Shown piece after piece: positions 33,700 through 44,353 of a stretch of DNA of 64,000 bases. Positions within the stretch are counted from its first letter, which is position 1. Every line of letters starts with the position of its first letter. The notes under the pieces are model-generated. The model was not told where the DNA came from. It saw only the letters and a list, made by a program, of their open reading frames with translations, and did no database searches. A program made the position numbers and the translations under genes. Source of the stretch: Ailanthus altissimus. Taxonomy: Eukaryota > Streptophyta > Magnoliopsida > Sapindales > Simaroubaceae. Where the stretch lies: positions 16,729,688 to 16,793,687 of the forward strand of contig OX327691.1 in assembly GCA_946807835.1 (NCBI GenBank), written 5' to 3'.

Positions 33700-35203
33700 T
33701 GTAATACACGTGTAATATTTATATATTGGTTAGTGGCATTGAAAAAAAAAGGAGAGAAAATAGAAAAGAAATGAAGCGACGCCGTCATATATATATATAT
33801 ATGTTGTTTGTTTGCTTCGTGAAAAAAAAAGCAATTGAAATTGAGAAGAAAAGAAGAAAAGTGAAAACAGAGAAAGAAAGAAAGAAGAAAAAGAAAAGAA
33901 TGAAGAAAAGAAAAGAAGAAAAGAAAGGAAAAATAAAAAGAAAGGGAAAGGAAGAAACCGGGGGAAGAAAAAGAGAAAGAGAAAGAAAAAGAAGGAAAGA
34001 AAAGAAAAATAGGAAATTTTAGAAAATTAGTTTGGGTAATCAGATTTATACCCAGTGGTTTAGCGGGTAATAATTTTACGATATTAGAATATTTAGATTT
34101 TAATATTTATAATACATATCGGTACTAATGATGTATTTTTACACCCTATGATATAGGAGGTGTGCTGATAGTGGATAGATCTCAGAATCCAGACCCAGCT
34201 CAGGATTAGCGCACTTTTGTGAGTGGATAACTATATACATTTAATATATTTTTAATACAGTCGATTATGATTAAATTACGCGTTATCAGATTTAATTATA
34301 ATTTATTTTAAAAAGAAAAATATTTATACTATTTAGTATATTCAGAAATATTTTAGAATTTATTATAGTACAGTTTATAATTATGTTCAGTACAGAAATA
34401 ATTATTTCAGAATAATTGTGGTCATGATATTATATTATAGTAGTTTTTGAACCACCATATGCGTACCCTCCCCTTTAGTGTAGTTGCTCTGCGCATGCGT
34501 TAGACCAGTTTAGTTTGCTCTGTCCGAGCGATGTAATATTCCGCCGGGTTAAACCAGCTCAGATCCCCCGCTCTGCCTGTGCGTGAGTTACTCTGTCAGG
34601 TTAGACCAGATTTTCCCCGGGTACAAGTTTGGTGTGGTTTTCAGTATATATATATATATGTAGTACATGTTTCCAGAGCTATGTTACGTATATTCAGGTT
34701 GATAATAGATTTTATGATAGTTTGTGCTTTCAGATTTTCAGATCCCAGTATTATGTCATGATTTTAATTTCAGCACAGATTTTATGACAGTTCATATTTT
34801 CAGTACAAGTTTATTGATTACTCAGTATACAGTTATATGATTATTTTATCATACAGATTTATACGTGTACAATACATATAAAGTATATGATATTTTCAGA
34901 TTATGTCCACTCACTGAGCCACAAGCTCACTCTTTTTCCATTTTCCTATTTTTTCCCAGTTTGTCACAAGAATTGTGCAGTGTGATACAGTCATCACATT
35001 TTGAGATTGGCCAACGTGCATAGCTGCATAAGTGTCTCAGTCTGTGTATTTGTATATGTTTTGTATAGTGGAGCATATGTGTATACTTTTTGTTGAGGCA
35101 GATAGCCTTATTGTATCATATGTATGAGTAAAGAGTATGCTAGTCACATGTCATCGCAAGATCTGCCTCGATTCTCGAGGAGGGCTCGGCTCGGGTCCTG
35201 TCA
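33700..35203 (+). repeat. Gypsy 5' LTR
   Basis: Contains a TA microsatellite (33788-33801), a long GA-rich tract (about 33834-34016) and a GC-richer segment near 34450-34620. Ends next to the tRNA-Met primer-binding site. Confidence 0.95.
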
Positions 35204-35206
35204 GTT

Positions 35207-35218
35207 TGGTATCAGAGC
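35207..35218 (+). promoter_or_regulatory. Gypsy primer-binding site
   Basis: TGGTATCAGAGC exactly matches the complement of the plant initiator tRNA-Met 3' end and begins three bases after the LTR. Confidence 0.9.
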
Positions 35219-35304
35219 ATGGTTTTAGATTCTGTAGACTAGTACATGGTACATGCATATTAGAGATGTCATTAATAAATTGTTGCATTTTATAGATTTT
35301 CATC

Positions 35305-36936
35305 ATGCGTCCACGTGGCCGACCTCGCACGAAACTTGTGGTTGAACTGGGAGCTCCCTTAGTATCAAATAGAAGGGAGAAATCTATTAGAGAGGAAGTA
35401 GCTGAGTCAGTTCCCCCTATACCCATACTTCAAACTCAGCCTGATCCTATTGTAGAGGAGATACACCCTCATCCAGTACCACAACCTGTGATACAGCCTA
35501 CACAGGAACAGCCTGATAGACCTGCCTTAGAGCAATCCATAGATAGACTGACTCAATTAGTTACAGTTGCAGTAGAGAGACAAACACTGGGACAACCCAA
35601 GAGAGAGAACACAATAGAGCGTGTTCGTAGTTTGGGGGCAGAGAATTTTTCAGGCACTACAGAGCCAGCTGATGCAGAGTCATGGTTGACTAGAGTAGAA
35701 CGGATATTTGATGTTATGAGATATACTGATGATAAGAAGGTTTCCTTTGCTACATTTTTACTTAAGGGTGGGGCATACCACTGGTGGAGATCAGTATCAC
35801 GTAGATATGGAAGGGTGATTAGTTGGGCTGATTTTTGTAAAGAATTTAATGTTAAATTCTTTCCTATGGTTTACCAAGACATCCAGGCTAGTAAGTTCTT
35901 TGAGCTAGAACAGGGATTGATGACAGTGGAGGAGTACGAGAACCGTTTTATAGAGTTGTCGAAGTTCGCTTCTTATGCAATACAGAATGAGAGGGATAAA
36001 TGTAAGAGGTTTGAACAGGGCCTTAGAGGCAATATCAAGACAACAATTATAGCTATGGGGCACAGTGATTTTAGTGAGCTGGTAGGGGCTGCAATGAGAC
36101 TTGAGAGAAGCCTAGTAGAGGCACGCAGAGCCCAGTCATTCAAGCAGAGACCATGCCATAGTTGGTCAATTGATGGATTAAGTAGCAGTAGAGCATCTGG
36201 ATGAGAGACATCCCATGCAGGGTATTCTGGTAGACAATGGTATGGTCAGAGCCCTATGTTATCAGGAGGACAGAGACAGAGTTCTAGTCAGAGTATTGTG
36301 CTTCCATCTGTTAGAAGCAATATAGGAAGTCAGAGGCCCCGAGGCAGTAGCCAGTTAAGTAGTAGTGCTAGCATAAGAAGGTACCCTCAGTGTTCCATTT
36401 GTGGGAGGAGTCATAAGGGACAGTGTTTGAGAGGTTTTAGAGGTTGCTACCATTGCGGACAAGCTAGGTATCTGAGGAGAGATTGCCCTCATCTTCTTCA
36501 GAGTAGCAGCTTAGTACAGAGTACAGCTTCTCAGGGTTTTCAAGGTGGCAGTGGCAATATTCAGAGACATGGAGGATCTCAGACAGGAGAGCCTATCTCT
36601 AGTACTAGTGTACAATCTAGAGCTTTAGGAGTTAGTAGAGATCCACAGAGGGGTCAATCAGATCGACCTCGTAGCCAGGCACGTGTATTTGCTTTGACTC
36701 AGCAAGAGGCACAGGCTACCCCAGATGTTGTTACAGGTATGCTGACTATTTTTTGCCGAGAGGTCCATATTTTAATTGATCCGGGCTTTACGCATTCTTT
36801 TATTTCCCGTATCTTTGTTGTGCATGCGGATAGAATGTTAAAACCCCTAGATTGTAGTTTGGTGGTAGCCACACCGGTTGGAGAATCATTATTGGCTGAG
36901 AATGTATTTCGGGGGTTGTGTTATCAAAGTGGGTAG
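35305..36936 (+). pseudogene. Gypsy gag and protease region (broken)
   Basis: Frame 1 from ATG 35305: Pro-rich start, then a retrotransposon gag domain (about 35640-36130; AESWLTRVERIFDVM, FLLKGGAYHWWR, FEQGLRG), a TGA at 36202-36204, Ser/Gln-rich linker, and a zinc knuckle at 36444-36490 in which the His is Tyr (CYHCGQARYLRRDC). Protease near 36775-36805 reads IDPGFTHSF, with DPG instead of the active DSG/DTG. At about 36910-36914 a G run is one base too long and the frame shifts. Not functional as it stands. Confidence 0.9.
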
Positions 36937-39900
36937 TAGTGAGATGGTAACAGATTTAATTCCTCTTGCTACACATAATTTTGATGCAATACTTGGGATG
37001 GACTGGTTAGCTAATCATCATGCTACTGTAGACTATTTCCGAAAAGAGGTTATATTCAGAAGACATGGAGAGCCTGATATTATTTTTTGTGAAGAGCGAC
37101 GAGTTCTTCCATCCTGTGTTATATTTGCTATGACGGCTAAACGGTTGCTCAGAAAATGATGTTCAGCTTATTTGGCACATGTTATTGATACCAGAGTCAA
37201 TGGAGTTACATTAGAGGATATTCCAGTGGTAAGAGATTTTTCAGATGTATTTCCTGAAGATCTTTCAGGCTTACCACCAGATAGAGAGATTGATTTTGAT
37301 ATTGATTTGGTTCCAGACACAACTCATATCTCCAAAGCACCATACAGAATGGCTCCTTCAGAGTTAAAAGAATTGAAGACTCAATTACAAGAATTGGTAG
37401 ATAAGGGTTTCATCAGACCTAGTGTATCACCATGGGGAGCACCAGTATTGTTTGTTAAAAAGAAGGATGGAACTTTGAGGCTATGCATTGATTATCGGGA
37501 GCTAAATAAAGTTACTATACACAACAAGTATCCACTCCCTCGCATTGATGATTTATTTGATCAGTTACAGGGTGCAAAGATTTTCTCAAAGATCGATCTA
37601 CGATTATGGTATCATCAGTTAAAGATCAGAGATACTGATGTGGCTAAGACGGCTTTCAGAACTCGATATGGGCATTATGAGTTTTTAGTAATGCCATTTA
37701 GGTTAACTAATGCTCCAGCTACATTCATGGACCTTATGAATAAGGTATTTTGTCCCTATCTTGATCGATTTGTTATAGTTTATATTGATGATATTCTTGT
37801 GTATTCATGGAGTACAGAGGAGCATGTAGAGCATTTGAAGATAGTGCTACAGATTTTGAGAAATAAATAATTATATGCCAAGTTCAGCAAATGTCAATTT
37901 TGGCTAGATAAAGTTGCATTTCTGGGTCATGTGATCTCAGCAGATGGAATTTATGTGGATCCTCAAAAAATTGAAGCTGTAGTAAATTGGGAGCGACCAG
38001 CTAGTGTGACAGAAATTAGAAGTTTTCTCGGTCTAGCAGGTTATTATCGAAGATTTGTTAAAGACTTTTCTAAGATTGCTGCACCGCTTACAAAGTTGAC
38101 CAGAAAAAATATAAAGTTTGTGTGGACTGATGAATGTGAAGATAGCTTCTAAGAGCTTAAAAAAGAGATTGACTTCAACTCCTGTTCTCACTCTTCCATC
38201 AGGCACTGAAGGATTTATAATTTACAGTGATGCTTCTACACAAGGATTAGATTGTGTATTGATGCAGCATGGTAAGGTGATAGCTTATGCTTCTAGGCAG
38301 CTTAAGAAGCATGAGTTGAATTATCCAACTCATGATTTAGAATTAGCAGCAGTAGTATTCGCCTTGAAGATTTGGAGACATTATCTATATGATGTTACAT
38401 GTCAAATCTTCACTGATCACAAAAGTTTGAAGTATTTGTTCACACAGAAAGATTTGAATCTGAGACAACGGAGATGGTTAGAGTTAATAAAATATTATGA
38501 CTGTACGATTGACTACCATCCAGGTAAGGCGAATGTGATTGCAGATGCACTCAGTAGGAAGTCTTCTAGCTCTATTGCTTATTTGAGAGTGATTTATCTT
38601 CCATTGTTAGTTGAATTAAAAGCTATAGGGGTTGAATTGTTTGTAGCCAAGTCTGGAGTCCTTCTAGCACATTTTCAAATTAGGCCTATGTTGATTGATC
38701 AGATTCGAGATGTGCAAGATCAGGATCCTAATTTAGTTAAACTTAAACAAGAAGTAAAGAATGGAATGCGAACTGATTTAACATTGAAAGCTGATGGGAC
38801 ATTAGTTATGGGTAATAGACTTTGTGTTCCGAATAACTCAGAGTCAAAGAAGCAGATTTTAGAAGAAGCTCATAGCGCAGCTTATGCTATGCATCCTGGC
38901 AGCACTAAAATATATCGTACTTTGAGAGAACATTACTGGTGGCAAGGTATGAAAAGAGAGATTGCAGAGTTTGTATCTCACTGCCTGATTTGTCAGCAGG
39001 TTAAGGCAGAACATCAGAGGCCAGCAGGATTATCTCAACCACTTCCAGTTCCTGAATGGAAGTGGGAACATATCACTATGGACTTTGTCGTTGGGCTTCC
39101 TCGTACACGAAGGGGTCATGATAGTGTTTGGGTGATTGTTGATCGACTCACAAAGTCTGCTCATTTCCTGCCTTATAAGATTTCATACTCATTAGATAGG
39201 CTAGCTCATTTGTATGTGAGTGAGATTTTACGGTTACATGGGGCTCCAGTGTCCATTGTATCAGATATAGACTCTCGATTCACTTCTAGATTCTGACATA
39301 GCTTACAGAAGGCCTTAGGCACTAAGCTAAACTTTAGTACAGCTTTTCATCCTCAGACAGATGGGCAGTCGGAGAGAACTATACAGATTTTAGAGGATAT
39401 GCTCAGAGCTTGTATGTTGCAGCTTAAGGGTAATTGGGATGATTATTTACCATTGATGGAGTTTGCATATAATAATAGTTATCAGTCTAGCATTCAGATG
39501 GCGCCGTATGAGGCTTTATACGGAAGAAAATGCAGAACTTCGATTTGTTGGGATGAAGTTGGAGAAAGAAAATTGTTGGGTCCAGAAATTATTCAAGCCA
39601 CTAGTGAGAAGATCAGTATTATCAGAGACAGATTCAAGGCAGCTCAAGACAGACAGAAGAGTTATGCAGATAAACGTCGTAGATAACTTGAGTTTACAGT
39701 AGAAGACATAGTCTTCTTACGGATCTCACCATGGAAGGGTGTGCTTCGTTTTGGAAAACAGAAAAAACTAAGTCCTAGATATATTGGGCCATATGAGATT
39801 CTGGAAAGGGTTGGTTTGGTTACGTACTGCTTAGTATTACCATCTGAGTTGTCACGCATTCATGATGTGTTTCATGTTTCTATGTTGCGAAAGTATATAC

Positions 39901-39953
39901 CTGACCCTTCTCACATTCTAGATACTCAGCCAGTTCAGTTGAGGATCAGATGA
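36915..39953 (+). pseudogene. Gypsy pol: RT, RNase H, integrase (broken)
   Basis: Continues in frame 2, then frame 3 after an extra base near 38160. The RT has [36 protein letters not shown] and YIDDILVY (about 37775-37805). The RNase H has [16 protein letters not shown] and ADALSRK (to about 38565). The integrase has an HHCC finger ([11 protein letters not shown] to CLICQ), a DFVVGLP catalytic block, [10 protein letters not shown] and an AFAYN-like segment. Stops at 37157, 37868, 38150, 39294 and 39684 and one frameshift interrupt it. Confidence 0.92.
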
Positions 39954-40027
39954 GAGTTCAGTATCCTCATTTGTTTCAGAGAGGTATACGAATTTCGAGG
40001 ACGAAATTTTTATAAGGAGGGAGGAAT

Positions 40028-41528
40028 TGTAATACACGTGTAATATTTATATATTGGTTAGTGGCATTAAAAAAAAAAGAGAGAAAATAGAAAAGAAATG
40101 AAGCAGCGCCGTCATATATATATATATATGTTGTTTGTTTGCTTCGTTGAAAAGAAGCAATTGAAATTGAGAAGAAAAGAAGAAAAGTGAAAACAGAGAA
40201 AGAAAGAAAGAAGAAAAAGAAAAGAAGAAGAAAAGAAAAGAAAGGAAAAAGAAAAAGAAAGGGAAAGGAAGAAACCGGGGGAAGAAAAAGAGAAAGAAAA
40301 AGAAAAAGAAGAAAAGAAAAGAAAAATAGGAAATTTTAGAAAATTAGTTTGGGTAATCAGATTTATACCCAGTGGTTTAGCGGGTAATAGTTTTACGATA
40401 TTAGAATATTTAAATTTTAATATTTATAATACATATCGGTACTAATGATGTATTTTTACACCCTATGATATAGGAGGTGTGCCGATAGCGGATAGATCTC
40501 AGAATCCAGACCCAGCTCAGGATTAACATACTTTTGTGAGTGGATAACTATATATATTTAATATATTTTTAATACAGTCGATTATGATTAAATTACGCGT
40601 TATCAGATTTAATTATAATTTATTTTAGAAAGAAAAATATTTATACTATTTAGTATATTCAGAAATATTTTAGAATTTATTATAGTACAGTTTATAATTA
40701 TGTTCAGTACAGAAATAATTATTTCAGAATAATTGTGGTCATGATATTATATTATAGTAGTTTTTGAACCACCATATGCGTACCCTCCCCTTTAGTGTAG
40801 TTGCTCTGCGCATGCGTTAGACCAGTTTAGTTTGCTCTGTCCGAGCGATGTAATATTTCGCCGGGTTAAACCAGCTCAGATCCCCCGCTCTGCCTATGCG
40901 TGAGTTACTCTGTCAGGTTAGACCAGATTTTCCCCGGGTACAAGTTTGGTGTGGTTTTCAGTATATATATATATATATATATATGTAGTACATGTTTCCA
41001 GAGCTATGTTACGTATATTCAGGTTGATAATAGATTTTATGATAGTTTGTGCTTTCAGATTTTCAGATCCCAGTATTATGTCATGATTTTAATTTCAGCA
41101 CAGATTTTATGACAGTTCATATTTTCAGTACAAGTTTATTGATTACTCAGTATACAGTTATATGATTATTTTATCATACAGATTTATACGTGTACAATAC
41201 ATATAAAGTATATGATATTTTCAGATTATGTCCACTCACTGAGCCACAAGCTCACTCTTTTTCCATTTTCCTATTTTTTCCCAGTTTGTCACAAGAATTG
41301 TGCAGTGTGATACAGTCATCACATTTTGAGATTGGCCAACGTGCATAGCTGCATAAGTGTCTCAGTCTGTGTATTTGTATATGTTTTGTATAATGGAGCA
41401 CATGTGTACACTTTTTGTGTAGGCATGTAGCCTTATTGTATCATATGTATGAGTAAAGAGTATGTTAGTCACATGTCATCGCAGGATCTACCTCGATTCT
41501 CGAGGAGGGCTCGGCTCGAGTCCTGTCA
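40028..41528 (+). repeat. Gypsy 3' LTR
   Basis: Near-identical partner of 33700-35203. The TA run near 40965-40985 is longer than in the 5' copy, and the last 150 bases hold several of the differences. Confidence 0.95.
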
Positions 41529-41533
41529 CTGGT

Positions 41534-43825
41534 GGTCGTCTCTCACGAGTTGATCGACAATCATCTGTAGCCTCAGACTTTGTTGGTTCTTGTTCTTCAT
41601 GCCCTGGTGCTGCTTCAGAAGAATCTGAATCTTCTTGTACTAGATTATTTTCCATTTGTACCATTGTAGTCTCTGGATTTTCCTTCACTGTGCTATCATC
41701 TTTATCATTCATTTGCAGTTTATCTTCTGCAAATATCACATCTCTGCTGATGACGACCTTGTGGGTAGTGGGATCCCACAGGCGATACCCTTTAACTCCA
41801 TCAACATATCCCAAGAAAAGGCATTTTCTGGATTTTGGATCCAGCTTCGTTGTTTCTTGGGGATTATACATCACGTACACAGGACTTCCAAATGTATGAA
41901 GGCGAGAATAATCAATTGGTTTTTCAGTCCACATCTCCATTGGATTCTTCAACTCGATTACTGTTGATGGTGACCGATTTACCACATAACAGACGGTTTT
42001 GACTGCCAAAATGTCTTGGCTAAACCTGCAGTTCTTAACATAGCTCTTGTTCTCTCCAATAAGGTTCTGTTTATCCGCTCTACTACTCCATTCTGCTGAG
42101 GCGTGTAAGCTGTGCTGAATTGCCGCTTGATGCCTTCTTGTTGATAGAACGCAATAAAATCTTCACCAGTATATTCTCTTCCATTATCTGTCCTTAAACA
42201 CTTGATCTTCTTTTCTGATTCAAGTTCTACCCGCGCTCTGAATATTCTGAAAGCTTTAAACACATATGACTTCTTTTTGATTAGATACACCCAACATCTC
42301 CTGGAGTAATCATCTATGAATGATACAAAGTATCTCGCTCCTCCTAAGGACATCACCGGTGCTTGCCAAACATCAGAGTGAATCAATTCTAGAATTTCTT
42401 TACTTCTAAAACTAGATGTGCTGAACTTTAATCTGTGTTGCTTACTTGTGACACAGTGTTCACAGAAAGGTAAAAGAACCGATTTGAGCCCAGGAAGTAA
42501 ATTTTAATCAGAGAGAATCTTCAAACCTCATTCCGACATATGGCCCAGTTTGTGATGCCACATTATCGTTGACTCTTCTGCTGAACTAGTTGATGCAACA
42601 TATGCATCTCCTTCCTGCAGTGTTTCTCCATTAAGCATGTACAAATTTGCAGCAACCTTTTCTGCCTTCATTACTACAAGCTCGCCTTTGAGAATTTTCA
42701 TTATCCCACTTTTAATTTGGGTCTTACACCCATTGTTATCTAATTGTCCTAGTGACAAAAGATTCTTTTTGAGGCCTTTCACATGTCGCACGTCCTGGAT
42801 AATACGAACAGTACCATCGTACATCTTCATCTTGATGGATCCTATTCCAGCGATTTCTAAAACATGATCGTTCCCCATATATACAGATCCTCCAGAGGTA
42901 GGTTCATATTGATGGAACCATTCTCTCTTAGAGGTCATGTGCCATGTAGCTCCAGAATCCATAAGCCATACATCAGAGAACCGGTTTTTGCTTTCAACAA
43001 CTGTTGCTGCCTCGCTGTATAAAATTTCACCATCATCTGAGGTACTTGCAATATTCCTTGCGGTTTGTCCTCTGCACTTTTCTTCAATCCCCAGCAATCC
43101 TTCTTCAGATGGCCTTTCTTGCCACAATGGTAGCACTTGACGTTCTTCTTACTTTTGGATTTTGGTCTATCATGATTTTGACTTCCACTGGGGCCACGTT
43201 CTGTTGATCTACCTCTCATCATTGTCAAAGCTTCTGCTTACTGCGAACATTCCTGTTTGTCGTCTTTATTTTTCCGTCTTCGTTCTTCTCCTAGTACAGC
43301 AGCTGTAACATCATCGAAGACTAAGAAGTCCGTTAGGATATTATTCGTCAAGTTGATGATGAGTTGATCATAGGAATCTGGTAGGCTTTGAAGTAAAATC
43401 TCCGCACGTTCACCTGCCTCTATTTTATGCCCCAAAGAAGTGAGTTGGGAAAATAGAGTATTTAACGTGTTGATGTGCTCTGTCACTGAAGTGGATTCTG
43501 TCATTCGAAGAGTATACAATCTCTTTTTTTAAGAAGATCTTGTTGTGCAAAAATTTAGCCTCGTACAATTTAATGAGAGTATCCTAGATCTCTTTTGCTG
43601 TCTTCTTTTTTGCCACACTAGATAGCACATCATCAGCAAGTACTAAATACAGATCAGCAACTGCATTACCGTCAATTCATTCCACTTGATATCATCAGTG
43701 ATACCAGCGGGCCTTTCATCAATTGCTTCTAAGCACTTGTTTTTCCTTAAAATTGCATTTATTTTCATTTTTCACAATGTAAAATTACCTCCATTGAATC
43801 TCTCAACTTCGTATTTTGCCGCCAT
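41534..43825 (-). pseudogene. Copia-2 gag-protease-integrase portion (right of insertion)
   Basis: Minus-strand reading from ATG 43825: gag (stop after residue 17, further stops near 43680-43530), zinc knuckle CYHCGKKGHLKKDCW (about 43137-43094), protease with an intact WLMDSGATWHM (about 42965), GAG-pre-integrase ending WHHKLGHMSE (42530), integrase core (42386-41990; IHSDVW, FIDDYSRRCWVY, RTDNGREY, AYTPQQNGVVER) and the post-integrase linker to the insertion point. Several stops and frame changes. Interrupted at codons encoding an RERRPP segment. Confidence 0.9.
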
Positions 43826-43875
43826 TACTTTTTACCACGAACTGCTTTCTGCTAGGATCGGCTCCCACTGTTTCA

Positions 43876-43970
43876 TGTGAATAGTAACTGTACGTATAAA
43901 CAGTAACTGTATGTATGAACAGTAACTATATATATGAATAGTAACTGTATACATGAATAGTAACATCTTT
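43876..43970 (-). repeat. Tandem repeat in Copia-2 leader
   Basis: About five copies of a 19-20 base unit containing AATAGTAACTGTATGTATG (with variants AACAGTAACT and TATACATG) lie between the primer-binding site and the gag start. Confidence 0.85.
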
Positions 43971-43993
43971 TAATCAGAAGCTCTAATACTACT

Positions 43994-44348
43994 TGTTAGG
44001 AAATTGATGGGTGATGCAGGATCGCAGTTAAAGTAAAATTGAGAAAAATAATGAAAATAAAATAAGATAAATACAAGAGTTTACGTGGTTCGACTTTTAG
44101 CCTACATCCACGGACGAAGACAGAAGAATCTCTTACTATTAAAATAAAAAATATAAATATTATAATATTTTAACATTACAACCCAAAATCTCAATACACT
44201 CACTTCTCTCAAAATTTTAAAAATTTTCAAAATTATCTATATAACAAAATTATTAAATTCTCCATTTTATAAAAAAAATTAAACAAATAAACAGCCTTAA
44301 CAAGACTATTCACAATTTGCAAAGTTGCAAATTTTAACTGGAACAACA
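43994..44348 (-). repeat. Copia-2 5' LTR
   Basis: Pairs with 31548-31900. Compared with its partner it carries many A or T substitutions at former G or C positions. Confidence 0.88.
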
Positions 44349-44353
44349 GATTT

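Larger units (their letters stand above)
33700..41528 (+). mobile_element. Ty3/Gypsy retrotransposon nested in Copia-2
   Basis: 7.8 kb, plus strand. LTRs 33700-35203 (1504 bp) and 40028-41528 (1501 bp) start TGTAATACACGTG and end TCCTGTCA, with only a few tens of differences by eye. The target duplication CTGGT is perfect (33695-33699 and 41529-41533). The primer-binding site TGGTATCAGAGC is at 35207-35218 and the polypurine tract AAGGAGGGAGGAA at 40014-40026. Domain order gag, PR, RT, RNase H, INT is that of Gypsy. INT carries a GPY/F-like block (GPYEILERVG). A chromodomain is not readable after it. It resembles the Tekay/Del-type chromovirus group, but clade is inferred. Confidence 0.96.
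31548..44348 (-). mobile_element. Copia-2, old Copia retrotransposon split by a Gypsy insertion
   Basis: The minus-strand element is about 5 kb once the 7.8-kb Gypsy insertion (33700-41528, plus one CTGGT duplication) is ignored. LTRs: 353 bp (31548-31900) and 355 bp (43994-44348), beginning TGTTAGGAAATTG and ending with ACA. Flanks GGTTT (31543-31547) and GATTT (44349-44353) could be a one-mismatch target duplication. The purine tract AAGTGGGAGAATT adjoins the left LTR. The primer-binding site next to the right LTR is degenerate. Domain order is Copia. LTRs differ at many positions, with the right one rich in G-to-A type changes. Confidence 0.9.

Noticed and set aside
33726..34022. 98-codon Lys/Arg/Glu-rich ORF in the Gypsy LTR
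   Set aside because: It is only the translation of the GA-rich tract; the other LTR does not keep the same frame.
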